Positions 20,813 to 30,660 of a stretch of 64,000 bases of DNA are shown here, piece by piece. Source of the DNA: Methylophilaceae bacterium (GTDB lineage Bacteria; Pseudomonadota; Gammaproteobacteria; Burkholderiales; Methylophilaceae); assembly GCA_028355955.1 (NCBI GenBank), contig JAOMTQ010000001.1, positions 1 to 64,000 of the forward strand. Reading direction: 5' to 3'. A program made the translations under genes and the position numbers. Position 1 is the stretch's first letter. Every line of letters starts with the position of its first letter. The notes under the pieces are model-generated. The model was not told the DNA's origin. It worked only from the letters and a program-made list of their open reading frames with translations, and searched no databases.

Positions 20813-21391
20813 TTATATCTTGAATATAAGAAGGAAAAAGATAATTAATAAAACCATACTCCAAACAAGTTTACCCATGTGCTTTCTGATTAAATCATCT
20901 GCCCGCTTTCCAAACATAATGACAAATAATGCAACCAAGTAAAACCTAGCACCTCTCCCTATAATTGAAGCCAGAATAAAAGGCAGGATTGGCATCAAGA
21001 GAGCGCCTCCTGCAATCGTAAATACTTTATAAGGTATAGGTGAAAATCCAGCAATAAAAATAGCCCAGAAACCCCACTCCTCAAACCACATCACAGCTCT
21101 TTCGTAGGCTGGCATATAACCCCAATCATATAAATAAGGCTCAATAAATCCAAATGCATAAACACCTATGAAGTAACCAATAATACCCCCAAGGACTGAA
21201 CCAACCGTTGTAATAAGGGCAAATCTCCATGCTTTTGTTGGCCTCGATAAGCACATGGGTAACAACATTACATCTGGTGGAATTGGAAAAAAAGAAGACT
21301 CAGAAACACTTAGAAGGAATAAATAATATTTAGCTTTTGCATGGCTTGCTAGCTTTAAAACATACTCATATAACTCTAGAAATTTATGCAT
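20813..21391 (-). CDS. DedA/YqaA-family membrane protein
   Basis: SESSFFPIPPDVMLLPM..GSVLGGIIGYFIG..FSPIPYKVFTIAGGA pattern. Confidence 0.85.
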   Translation of the reverse strand: MHKFLELYEYVLKLASHAKAKYYLFLLSVSESSFFPIPPDVMLLPMCLSRPTKAWRFALITTVGSVLGGIIGYFIGVYAFGFIEPYLYDWGYMPAYERAVMWFEEWGFWAIFIAGFSPIPYKVFTIAGGALLMPILPFILASIIGRGARFYLVALFVIMFGKRADDLIRKHMGKLVWSMVLLIIFFLLIFKI

Positions 21392-21396
21392 ATACC

Positions 21397-22638
21397 CTAC
21401 TTAGCTTTTGATGAAAAATATGTTGCTATTAGAGATATTATAGCGGCAAGGGCTAAATAATAGCCCACGTAATGCACACCAAAATTACTCGAGAGCCAGA
21501 GTGCGATAAATGGAGCAAATGAAGCGCCCACAATGCCTGCAAAATTAAATGATAAAGATGAGCCTGTATACCTTACATTCGTCGGATAAAGTTCTGATAG
21601 GATGGTTCCTAAAGGACCATAGGTAAATCCCATTAAAGCCATCCCAATAGAAAGGGTCAAAAGAAGGCTGGTATCTAGTAATGGGCCAAGTACTATTCCG
21701 AATAAAATAATGCCCAATGATGCCATAATTAAAATTAACTTTCTTCCATAGCGGTCAGCAAGAACTGCTGAAACAGGAATAAATAAAGCAAAGAGCAGAA
21801 CTGATTCAATTTGATTGCCTAAAAAATCTTCACGATTAATATTTAGGTCTGTAATCGCCCAACTCGCAATATAAACAGTCATTAAGTAAAAAAGTACGAA
21901 CGTTGCTAATGCGATAAATGTTCCTAGAATCATGGGTGTCCTATAATTCTTAAACACCTCAACAAATGGAACAGCTATAGTTTTTTTATTTCTTTGGTTC
22001 TCTATAAATTCTGGTGTTTCGAGAATTGTTAACCTTACATATAGACCAATTAAAATTAGAATAGAGCTCAAGAGAAAAGGTATTCTCCAGCCATAATCAA
22101 AGAATTCAGTTTCCGTCATTGTGCTCGATAAGTATAGAAAAATACCGCCAGATAGGATCAGCCCAATTGGAGCACCTAGCTGAGGGAACATACCATACCA
22201 AGCTTTTTTCTCAGGAGGGGCATTCTCAACAGCTAGTAAAACGGCACCACCCCACTCTCCTCCCAGACCAAAGCCTTGACCAAAACGACAAATAACCAAA
22301 AGAATCGGGGCAAAAATACCAATGGATTGATATGTTGGGAGTAAGCCAATTGCAACGGTTGAAACACCCATGGTGAGTAATGCAGCTACTAGTGTTGTTT
22401 TTCTACCAATACGATCACCAAAGTGACCAAAGAATGCAGAGCCTAATGGTCTCGCAAAGAAGGCAACAGCAAAGGTGGCAAGTGATTGGAGCATTTCTGT
22501 TGACTGAGTTGATGCAGCAAAAAAAAGTGAGGGAAATACTAAAACAGCGGCATTTGCATAAATGTAAAAATCAAAGAATTCAATAGTGGTACCTGCCAAG
22601 CTTGCGAACAAAACTTTAGCGGGAGAATTTTTTTTCAT
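21397..22638 (-). CDS. MFS transporter, metabolite:H+ symporter type
   Basis: 12-TM; GTTIEFFDFYIYA, FGHFGDRIGRKTTL, GFGLGGEWGGAVLL. Confidence 0.9.
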   Translation of the reverse strand: MKKNSPAKVLFASLAGTTIEFFDFYIYANAAVLVFPSLFFAASTQSTEMLQSLATFAVAFFARPLGSAFFGHFGDRIGRKTTLVAALLTMGVSTVAIGLLPTYQSIGIFAPILLVICRFGQGFGLGGEWGGAVLLAVENAPPEKKAWYGMFPQLGAPIGLILSGGIFLYLSSTMTETEFFDYGWRIPFLLSSILILIGLYVRLTILETPEFIENQRNKKTIAVPFVEVFKNYRTPMILGTFIALATFVLFYLMTVYIASWAITDLNINREDFLGNQIESVLLFALFIPVSAVLADRYGRKLILIMASLGIILFGIVLGPLLDTSLLLTLSIGMALMGFTYGPLGTILSELYPTNVRYTGSSLSFNFAGIVGASFAPFIALWLSSNFGVHYVGYYLALAAIISLIATYFSSKAK

Positions 22639-22979
22639 AATATTCTTGATCTATATATGATGACAGCTTGTCCTATTTTGATTGATTCTTTATCAACGAT
22701 ATTCCAAATGGTGGCATCTTCAATCTGAAATAAAGCACCATTTGATGCTACGCGAATGCCCTTATAGTTCTCTATAAAGCCATGAGAGTTTACTTGATTT
22801 AATAGCTGATTTCTTTCTTTTTGTTCAGATTCTGGAGCTGTCATTGTCGTTGGTTGACCTATCACTTGATCTAAGGTCACTTTAAAAAGTGATAACGCTG
22901 CTTTATTTAAATAATTGAAAAAACCATTTAAGTCATGACTTGCTATTGGAAAAGAACATTCGTTAAAAGACTCAATCAA
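22635..22979 (-). CDS. MEKHLA-domain protein (PAS-like); N-terminus uncertain
   Basis: FPIASHDLNGFFNYLNKAALSLFKV...ERNQLLNQVNSHGFIENYKGIRVASNGALFQIEDATIWN matches the MEKHLA pattern; TTG start; frame stays open upstream to 23078. Confidence 0.75.
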   Translation of the reverse strand: MIESFNECSFPIASHDLNGFFNYLNKAALSLFKVTLDQVIGQPTTMTAPESEQKERNQLLNQVNSHGFIENYKGIRVASNGALFQIEDATIWNIVDKESIKIGQAVIIYRSRIL

Positions 22980-23078
22980 ATTGACTGAGTCCTTTAACGG
23001 TAATGTTTTATTTGCATACTTTTCGAAAGAGCTATTAATTAACTCTAATTGATTGGAAGTACTTATCTTAGAGTCTAT

Positions 23079-25208
23079 TTATATTGCCCTTGCTTCAACC
23101 AAGCAATCATGGGAGGTTTGAGCATTACCCATATCACCAAAAGCACTTGAGCTTACTGAGTTAACAGTTCCATTGTTAAGCTGTCTCCAATACCCTAATG
23201 TTGCTACCACAACACCTTTACCTACATCTGAAGTTATCTTGGCTAGTGCATCAAAAGATCCTCGATCGTTAAATACTCTTATCATTTCGCCCTCTTGAAT
23301 ACCTCGGTCCATAGCATCCACTTGATTGATAAGTACAAATTGTTCCCCTTGCCCTTTAAGCTTATTATCAATATTTGCATAGCAGGAATTAATAAAACCA
23401 TGGCTCTTTGGTGCCAAAATATTTAATGGGTATTTTTTGAATAATTCTGGGCTACCGGTCTCTGTTTCCTTGGAGGCAACATAATCAGGCAGCTCAGGAA
23501 TATCTTGTCCAGGCTGGAAGCCCTCATACATCTGCCTAAACGGGCCGGCTACAAAATTCTTAGCTCCCACTAACCTAAACTCACATTTCCCTGATGGGGT
23601 TGGGAAATTACCTTCCTTATGAGGTGCACGGTTATCTTTTGTGCCAACAGTCAGTCGTGCATAGCCATGCTTTTTCATATAGTCTAAATCAATTCCTTCA
23701 CATGCTGGTGAATCCCAATCAACATAATTTTCTAAGCACTCCGTATCGTTCCATTTAAAATTATCCTCTTCAAAACCAAGACGTTTTGCCAACCTTCTAA
23801 ATATTTCATTATTAGAAATCGCTTCGCCCGGTGACTCAACACATTTTGCATTGTATGTCAGGTATAAATGCCCCCAAGATAAAATCATGTCTTCCATTTC
23901 AGCACCCATTGATGCTGGAAGCAAAATATCTGCATAAGCAGCCGTATCTGAAATAAAATGATCAGCAGATACTAGAAATAAATCTTCACGACTTAAACCT
24001 TCTATTATCTTGTCAGTTTCAGTAGATTGCGTTACTGGATTCGTATTCCAACACATCATCGACTTTATAGGTGTCTTAAGTTTTTGCTCACCCGTTAATA
24101 CTCGGCCTAATTGAAGGTTATTAACAACCTGTGTTCCTTCTGGAATCAAATCAGGTCTGCAGATGACATCGAATTTATAGGGATGTTCCCAAACAGGAAA
24201 CTGAAGGATTCCGCCTCCTACATGACGCCAAGCTCCAGTTAATGCTGGTAGTGATGCAACCGCTCTAATTGCTTGACTACCTCCCCAGCTTTTTTCTAAA
24301 GCTACACCAATTCTAATCGCTGAAGGTTGAGATTTAGCATATTCTTTAGCAAATTTACGGATATCATCGGCAGATATTCCTGTAATTTCTGCTGCCCATT
24401 CTGGTGTTCTTTCCTTAGCTTTTTCTGCTAACTCAGAGAAACCTACTGTGTAGTTATCAACATAATCCTGATCTACCAAACCTTCACCAATAATTACGTT
24501 CATCATGGCCATAGCTAATGCACCATCTGTACCAGGCTTAGGGCAAATATGCCAGTCTGCCTCTTTAGCCGTTCTTGAGGCATATGAATCAATAACAACT
24601 ACTTTAGCCCCTTTCTTCTGTGCTTCTCTTATGATGTGCCAATGATGAAGATTAGTACTGACGGAATTACATGCCCAAATAATAATGTATTTTGAATGGA
24701 TAAAACTTTCTGGATCTACACCTGCTGTTGGACCAAGAGTTAGCAACCAAGCTGTCGCCGAACCTTCTCCACAAAATGTCCTCTCAGTTACAGTTGCACC
24801 TAAACGAGCAAAGAAAGCATCACCACCATTTAAGCCATGAACAAGGCCTTGGTTGCCTAAATAACTATTAGGCATAATTGCTTGTGGGCCATCTTCTTCA
24901 ATAATCTTTTGCCACTTATCTACAATTGTAGTTAATGCTTCATCCCATGAAATTCTTTCAAATTTTTTTTCACCCTTAGGCCCTACTCGCTTCATTGGAT
25001 ACAGCAATCTGTCTGGATGATAATGTCGCTTTTCATAATCTTTTAATTTAACGCACAAGCCACCACGAGTCATTGGGTGATCTTTGTTCCCAGTCACCCC
25101 TTTTAACTTTCCATCTTCGACTTCGTAAACCATTGAGCATGTGTCTGGACAGTCGTGAGGACAGCCACCATGAAATGTTTGAATTCCCTTATTTGTCGTA
25201 TCATCCAT
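23079..25208 (-). CDS. Molybdopterin (bis-MGD) oxidoreductase with N-terminal 4Fe-4S site
   Basis: GGCPHDCPDTCSMVYEV...GGLCVK cluster-binding motif, full-length DMSO-reductase-family domains. Confidence 0.9.
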   Translation of the reverse strand: MDDTTNKGIQTFHGGCPHDCPDTCSMVYEVEDGKLKGVTGNKDHPMTRGGLCVKLKDYEKRHYHPDRLLYPMKRVGPKGEKKFERISWDEALTTIVDKWQKIIEEDGPQAIMPNSYLGNQGLVHGLNGGDAFFARLGATVTERTFCGEGSATAWLLTLGPTAGVDPESFIHSKYIIIWACNSVSTNLHHWHIIREAQKKGAKVVVIDSYASRTAKEADWHICPKPGTDGALAMAMMNVIIGEGLVDQDYVDNYTVGFSELAEKAKERTPEWAAEITGISADDIRKFAKEYAKSQPSAIRIGVALEKSWGGSQAIRAVASLPALTGAWRHVGGGILQFPVWEHPYKFDVICRPDLIPEGTQVVNNLQLGRVLTGEQKLKTPIKSMMCWNTNPVTQSTETDKIIEGLSREDLFLVSADHFISDTAAYADILLPASMGAEMEDMILSWGHLYLTYNAKCVESPGEAISNNEIFRRLAKRLGFEEDNFKWNDTECLENYVDWDSPACEGIDLDYMKKHGYARLTVGTKDNRAPHKEGNFPTPSGKCEFRLVGAKNFVAGPFRQMYEGFQPGQDIPELPDYVASKETETGSPELFKKYPLNILAPKSHGFINSCYANIDNKLKGQGEQFVLINQVDAMDRGIQEGEMIRVFNDRGSFDALAKITSDVGKGVVVATLGYWRQLNNGTVNSVSSSAFGDMGNAQTSHDCLVEARAI

Positions 25209-25334
25209 AAAAAACCTCTTAATTAATCAATTTAGTTTAGTTTATTTAATACAATACAAAATTAATAGGTGATTATCAAATTTTGTTACTATTATTTTTA
25301 ATAAAATATTTTATCTAAGGGTAGAGATTATGAT

Positions 25335-25360
25335 ATCGAATTTGACAACCTCAATTCGAT
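25335..25360. promoter_or_regulatory. Perfect inverted repeat, candidate operator (ATCGAATT-N10-AATTCGAT)
   Basis: Read directly; lies in the divergent intergenic region between the molybdoenzyme and DUF1097 genes. Confidence 0.55.
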
Positions 25361-25489
25361 GTGTAGTATCTAGAATAGTTATTTAAATTTACAAATAAAT
25401 TTTTATAATTGATTTTAATTTATTAGCTTTTTAAATAAATTTATGATTAAGTAAATTTTACTTTTAAATTCAACAGGAGGAATTTAATT

Positions 25490-25996
25490 ATGAAAAATGC
25501 ACTAGGAGTTAGTATTGCTTTAGTTGCTGTTCTGTGGACTTGGTTAGTATTGGCAGGCCCATTAAATGGTTTGGCATTAGTTTGGGCAGGCTTTATCGCT
25601 TGGGGTGCTTATTTTACTGTTGGTAAAGATGCACTTGGTAAAACTATTATGGCAACGATCTTTGGATCATTTATGGCCATTGTTGCTGTTTTCATTTTAG
25701 CTTTGATCGATGATTACTTAGGTCAATTTGCTGCACCAGTTGCTGTAGGTATTACTGTTTATATCCTTACAGCTGTTCCGAAACTCAATAACATACCGGC
25801 AAACGTATTTGGTTATGCTGCCACTTTTGGTTGGCTTCTAACAGAGCTAATTGCACTTGAAGCTGCTCTGGCATCAGATGGTGGAAGCGTTCTTGAAATT
25901 GGTATGGGTCATCCATTTATATTAATGGCAATTTCATTTATTGGTGGTGCAATTATGGCGAAGCTTTCAGAAATGCTAGCTTCAAAATTAGGCTAA
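25490..25996 (+). CDS. DUF1097-like membrane protein
   Basis: Five to six TM helices, DUF1097-like composition; SD aggagg. Confidence 0.65.
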   Translation: MKNALGVSIALVAVLWTWLVLAGPLNGLALVWAGFIAWGAYFTVGKDALGKTIMATIFGSFMAIVAVFILALIDDYLGQFAAPVAVGITVYILTAVPKLNNIPANVFGYAATFGWLLTELIALEAALASDGGSVLEIGMGHPFILMAISFIGGAIMAKLSEMLASKLG

Positions 25997-26011
25997 ATTT
26001 TATTTAGATAT

Positions 26012-26040
26012 AAAAAAACCACCTATTGGTGGTTTTTTTT
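26012..26040. terminator. Bidirectional rho-independent terminator
   Basis: AAAAAAACCACC-TATT-GGTGGTTTTTTTT between convergent genes. Confidence 0.92.
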
Positions 26041-26052
26041 GGTCATTAAATT

Positions 26053-26415
26053 TTATTGATTAAAAAAACTAATGCTTCGGCAGCGGTCATTAATGAAGGT
26101 AATTTCTGTTTTTAAATAAGTCTTGCCTGGAGAGTATTCTACAACACCACTGTAGTACCACATCTCCATCTTGTCTTTCTTTTTGTTCTTATTATCAGTC
26201 GGTCTTGAAATTACTTTGCTTGCATCTTTTGGCTTAATCGCAATCTGTTTATCATCTGGCTCACCAAGATACTTTAAAAATCGCGTCTTTGGTTTCCCAC
26301 TAAAAATATTTATGAAATCATTTTCTGAGTAAACACGTTTATCTTCAGCTTGAATGCTAAAAGTAAAAGCAAAGAGAGCAAAAAATACTGTAAAGCGCTG
26401 CATATTTTCTAACAT
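26053..26415 (-). CDS. Small secreted protein, function unknown
   Basis: Signal peptide, FLKYLGEPDD..EMWYYSG..ITFINDRCRSI resembles SmpA/OmlA-like folds. Confidence 0.55.
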   Translation of the reverse strand: MLENMQRFTVFFALFAFTFSIQAEDKRVYSENDFINIFSGKPKTRFLKYLGEPDDKQIAIKPKDASKVISRPTDNKNKKKDKMEMWYYSGVVEYSPGKTYLKTEITFINDRCRSISFFNQ

Positions 26416-26433
26416 AATTAAAATCCTTTCAAT

Positions 26434-27204
26434 CTAATTAACATTAATTTTTAAGCCATCATAACCAACATAAATGGATTCAGGCAATATTTTCGATAGT
26501 GCATCATACTCGAGATCGTGTGTCATGTGTATTAGAAATGTTTTCTTAGCTTTTAGCTCACCAGCAATCTCTAGACTTTCCTTAACAGAAAGATGAGTTG
26601 GATGAGGTTCATTTCTCAAACAATCAAGTAGTAGGACATCTAAATTTTGAAGTTGTTCAATGGAAGAATCAGGTATTTTAGAAACATCGGTTAGGTATGC
26701 CATATTTCCAAGACGGTAACCATTTATGAGTGATTTCCCATGAAAAACAGGGATAGGTCTAATATTTTGACCGAATAACTCAATTGGTTCATTTATGACA
26801 TTTGGCCTAAGAATTGGAACCTCCCAAAATCCATTAGGTTCAGTCATTGCATATTGAAATTTTTTATTCAATTCATCAATTGAAAATCGATTTCCATAAA
26901 GTGGGATTTGCTTTTTATTGATTTGACAAAATGCCCTTAAGTCATCAATTCCATGGCAATGGTCAGCATGGTGGTGTGTAAATAGCACAGCATCAATAGA
27001 TGTAAGACCTTCTCTTAATGATTGAAGGCGCAGATCTGGACTTGTATCAATTAGGATATTTTTACCATTCTTTAGGGTCAACACACTTGAGCATCGTGTT
27101 CTATAGTTTTTGTTATTAGTTGATTTGCAGGTATTACACTCGCAGCCAACCACAGGAGTGCCAGCGCTTGCACCTACCCCCAATAATATTAGCTGATCCG
27201 ACAT
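26434..27204 (-). CDS. MBL-fold hydrolase, PhnP-like
   Basis: LGVGASAGTPVVGCECNTC, THHHADHCHGIDDLR. Confidence 0.88.
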   Translation of the reverse strand: MSDQLILLGVGASAGTPVVGCECNTCKSTNNKNYRTRCSSVLTLKNGKNILIDTSPDLRLQSLREGLTSIDAVLFTHHHADHCHGIDDLRAFCQINKKQIPLYGNRFSIDELNKKFQYAMTEPNGFWEVPILRPNVINEPIELFGQNIRPIPVFHGKSLINGYRLGNMAYLTDVSKIPDSSIEQLQNLDVLLLDCLRNEPHPTHLSVKESLEIAGELKAKKTFLIHMTHDLEYDALSKILPESIYVGYDGLKINVN

Positions 27205-27962
27205 TTTGAGAACAATGAAAAGAAATTTTTAGTTGTCGTTTCGGCAACCTCCTCAACGCTGATATTTTTAATTTCAGCTATTTTTTGGGCCACATAAATA
27301 ACATTTGCTGGTTCATTAAGTTTTCCTCTATTTGGAACAGGAGCTAGATAAGGAGAATCTGTTTCAATCAAAATTCTGTCTAAAGGAATTTTTTTCACAG
27401 TTTCTCGAAGTGACTCAGCACTTTTAAAGGTAATGATGCCTGAAAAGGAAATATAAAAATCTTGTTCAATTGCCTGCTTTGCCATTTCATAAGTCTCGGT
27501 GAAGCAATGCATTACACCTCTTGCGCTGGACGCATTTTCTTCTTTCATTATTTGGATAGTATCCTCACGTGCGTTTCTTGTATGGATAATGAGTGGTAAT
27601 TTTGATTCAACAGCGGCTCTAATATGAGTCCTAAAACGCTCCTTCTGCCATAAAAGCTCTCCTGTTAATCGAAAATAATCTAACCCCGTCTCGCCAATTG
27701 CGACAACCTTATCATTATGAGCAAGTGAGGTAAGTGTTTTAATATCAGGCTCCTCAATATCCTCATAGTCAGGATGAACACCAACAGATGCAAAAATGTG
27801 TTTATATTCCTCTGCAAGCTTTAACACACTTTCAAAGTTATCTAGTGTGACACTTACACACAAGGCATGAGTAATTGATTTTTCTTTCATATTAGATAAA
27901 ACACTATCTATATTTTTATTTAGCTCTGGAAAATTTATATGGCAATGCGAATCTATATACAT
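27189..27962 (-). CDS. TatD-family deoxyribonuclease
   Basis: DSHCHINFPEL, VGVHPDY, AIGETGLDYFR, ETDSPYLAP. Confidence 0.93.
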   Translation of the reverse strand: MYIDSHCHINFPELNKNIDSVLSNMKEKSITHALCVSVTLDNFESVLKLAEEYKHIFASVGVHPDYEDIEEPDIKTLTSLAHNDKVVAIGETGLDYFRLTGELLWQKERFRTHIRAAVESKLPLIIHTRNAREDTIQIMKEENASSARGVMHCFTETYEMAKQAIEQDFYISFSGIITFKSAESLRETVKKIPLDRILIETDSPYLAPVPNRGKLNEPANVIYVAQKIAEIKNISVEEVAETTTKNFFSLFSKCRIS

Positions 27963-27965
27963 GAC

Positions 27966-28931
27966 TTATTTAAAAACATTCCTATATTCGACCATAAGGT
28001 TATCAAATGAAATGTCCTTATTAATTGGTCTATTCGAAATTAATTTAATACTATTTACACTTTTCAGCAAATTTAATAATTTTGTGATGTCTGCAGCGTC
28101 AGAAAGTTTCTTTATATTCTCTTTTTTTGATTCAAAAAAATGAAATTTCGTTGTCATTTTAAATAAGAAGATATCATAAAGCCACTTTTGAAGTAAGTTA
28201 ATGGTTTCAGTAAAGTCAGCAGTTAGCCATTTAGGTTCAATTGCCATTAATTCAAAATCTCTTCCTTTTTCAAATTCATTGATCATTATTGTGAACAGCT
28301 CACTATCGCTTTGATGTGCAATTACATCCAAAGGTAGATTGCTGAATAATGGCAATTGTGAGGACAGTTTTTCATAGCCCTGCTCATATAAAAAAGATCT
28401 TGCCTCTTCCTTGGTTGGGCTTGGTGCTGAAACTATTACACATCTGCTGACTATAGTGGGTAGTAAACTTGAAATGTTATCAGTTGTTAAAATAATATAA
28501 GAATTTTCGGGTGGTTCCTCTAAGCTTTTCAATAAAGCATTTGAAGACCATTCTTGTGCCGCTGTAAGGTTCTCTGCCTTATTTATCAAGATTACTTTAT
28601 TACCGTTTTTTTTGTGTGAACTAAGGGTTAAAAAATCCTTCAAATTTCTTATTTCTTCGATTGGTATATATTCAGAATCACTCTCTTCTTGAGGATTATT
28701 TATTATTTTTAGATCTGGATGTTCTGTTAGCATCCATTGGCAATCTTGGCAATTCCTGCAAGCTTGCTTAGTATCTTTTAAATTACTACATATTAATGAT
28801 GAAGCGAATGTGTTTGCAAGTTTTTCTAACCCCGTACCATATGACCCAACAAATAAGTATGCGTGATGCATTTTAGCATTACCTATATTTAAACTTTCCC
28901 AAGCTTTTTCTTGCCATGGATAAAGACTCAC
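27966..28931 (-). CDS. holB: DNA polymerase III delta' subunit
   Basis: HHAYLFVGSYGTGLEKLA, SNALLKSLEEPPENSYIILTT; position between tmk and tatD. Confidence 0.9.
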   Translation of the reverse strand: MSLYPWQEKAWESLNIGNAKMHHAYLFVGSYGTGLEKLANTFASSLICSNLKDTKQACRNCQDCQWMLTEHPDLKIINNPQEESDSEYIPIEEIRNLKDFLTLSSHKKNGNKVILINKAENLTAAQEWSSNALLKSLEEPPENSYIILTTDNISSLLPTIVSRCVIVSAPSPTKEEARSFLYEQGYEKLSSQLPLFSNLPLDVIAHQSDSELFTIMINEFEKGRDFELMAIEPKWLTADFTETINLLQKWLYDIFLFKMTTKFHFFESKKENIKKLSDAADITKLLNLLKSVNSIKLISNRPINKDISFDNLMVEYRNVFK

Positions 28932-29545
28932 CTTAAAACCTCATCAAGCTTTAATTTAATTTGATTTTGAATTTTTTCAATAGATTTTTCACTATTTAAA
29001 ATACAAAATCTTTCTGGAGATAATTTAGCAAGCATTAAATATTTTTGCCTTATATTTTCATGAAAATTCTTATCCTCTCTTTCAAACTTATCAAGTGTTC
29101 TTGTTTTATTTAGTCTCTCTATACTTATATCCACAGATAGATCAAATAAAAAAGTAAGGTTCGGTTGGAGGCTACCTTGAACCCATTTTTTTAAGATATC
29201 AATTTTTTCATCTTTTACACCTTTACCACCTGCTTGATAAGCATAAGTAGCATCAGTAAAACGATCACTAATCACAACATTGCCCTTGATGAGATTTGGA
29301 CGGATTACTTTATCAATATGTTCATTTCTTGCAGCAAACATCAATATGGTTTCCGTTTCATGATTCATCTCATCATGAAGTAAAATTTCTCTTAATCTTT
29401 CTCCTAATATTGTCCCACCTGGTTCTCTTGTCAGAACGTAATTTATATCTAAATCAGAAAGATATTTTTTTATAAATTCAATATGAGTAGTTTTACCTGC
29501 ACCATCAACTCCCTCAAGTGTAATAAATTTACCTAAATTGTTCAT
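28928..29545 (-). CDS. tmk: Thymidylate kinase
   Basis: FITLEGVDGAGKTTH, LTREPGGT, DRFTDATYAYQ. Confidence 0.96.
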   Translation of the reverse strand: MNNLGKFITLEGVDGAGKTTHIEFIKKYLSDLDINYVLTREPGGTILGERLREILLHDEMNHETETILMFAARNEHIDKVIRPNLIKGNVVISDRFTDATYAYQAGGKGVKDEKIDILKKWVQGSLQPNLTFLFDLSVDISIERLNKTRTLDKFEREDKNFHENIRQKYLMLAKLSPERFCILNSEKSIEKIQNQIKLKLDEVLR

Positions 29546-30660
29546 CTTTGATATTTTGTCACAGCCTTATTATGTTCTTTCAAAGTTATTGAAAAATGAT
29601 GTGTTTTATTATCACCTTTTGCGACAAAATAAAAAGCATTAGTTTCTGCTGGATTAAGTGCTGCTTCGATAGTGTCAAAGCCTGGCAAACAAATTGGTGA
29701 TGGCGGTAATCCATTTCGTGTATAAGTATTATAAATTGTGTCGCGCATGAGGTCTTGTTTTGTTAGGTTACCCTCAAACTGATCTTGCAAACCATATATG
29801 ACTGTTGGGTCACTCTGAAGTGGCATATTGATTCTCAAGCGGTTAACGAAAACTCCGGCTATAAGACTTGCTTCATCTCTATTACCTAGCTCTTTTTCAA
29901 TAATTGATGCCACAATTAAAGCTTCGTACTTATTTTTATATGGAAGATTGGGCGTTTTATTCTTCCATGCCTCATTAAGCTTCTTCATCATCAACTTGTG
30001 AGACTTTTTAAGAATATCGATACCAGGTGTACCATCATAAAAATAATACGTATCAGGAAAAAATAATCCCTCTAGTATCTTTTCCTGTATACCTAAGCTA
30101 ATTTTTAATTTATTAATTGAATTATAAGAATCATCATCTGTAAGTAACTTATTGGTTTTTAATTTTTTAAGGTTTTCATTCAGCGTTGTCCCTTCGATAA
30201 ATGTGATTGGATAAAGGACACCATCCCCACTCTCAAGGAGTAATAACAATTCATAGGGACTGATATTATATTTTAAAAAATAATGTCCACTTTTTATATT
30301 TTCTGATCTATTACTTAGTTTAGCTAATAATTTAAACCTAAAAATATCCGATAAAACATTTCTCTTTACAAGCTTATTTGCAATTTGACTAATATTGTCA
30401 CCTTTTTTTACTTCAAGAAATGCATTTTTTTTATCTACATTTAGAGATATAAAAGGATAGCTAAGTACCCATAAAAAAATTATAGTAATCGAAACTATCA
30501 TGGCCAAAAGTTTTTTTTCTGAAGGAAGATTTTTATTTATTGGGATAACAATGTTTACTTTTTTTATTTGATCAACAAAAATTTGGGTATTATCTTTAAT
30601 AAAAACTGATGAAGCATTAAAAATTTTTATTAGCCTAAGTTTTAGATTAATTAGCTTCAT
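29542..30660 (-). CDS. mltG: Endolytic transglycosylase MltG
   Basis: ASIIEKELGNRDEASLIAGVFVNRLRINMPLQSDPTVIYG, NTYTRNGLPPSPICLPG. Confidence 0.95.
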   Translation of the reverse strand: MKLINLKLRLIKIFNASSVFIKDNTQIFVDQIKKVNIVIPINKNLPSEKKLLAMIVSITIIFLWVLSYPFISLNVDKKNAFLEVKKGDNISQIANKLVKRNVLSDIFRFKLLAKLSNRSENIKSGHYFLKYNISPYELLLLLESGDGVLYPITFIEGTTLNENLKKLKTNKLLTDDDSYNSINKLKISLGIQEKILEGLFFPDTYYFYDGTPGIDILKKSHKLMMKKLNEAWKNKTPNLPYKNKYEALIVASIIEKELGNRDEASLIAGVFVNRLRINMPLQSDPTVIYGLQDQFEGNLTKQDLMRDTIYNTYTRNGLPPSPICLPGFDTIEAALNPAETNAFYFVAKGDNKTHHFSITLKEHNKAVTKYQR

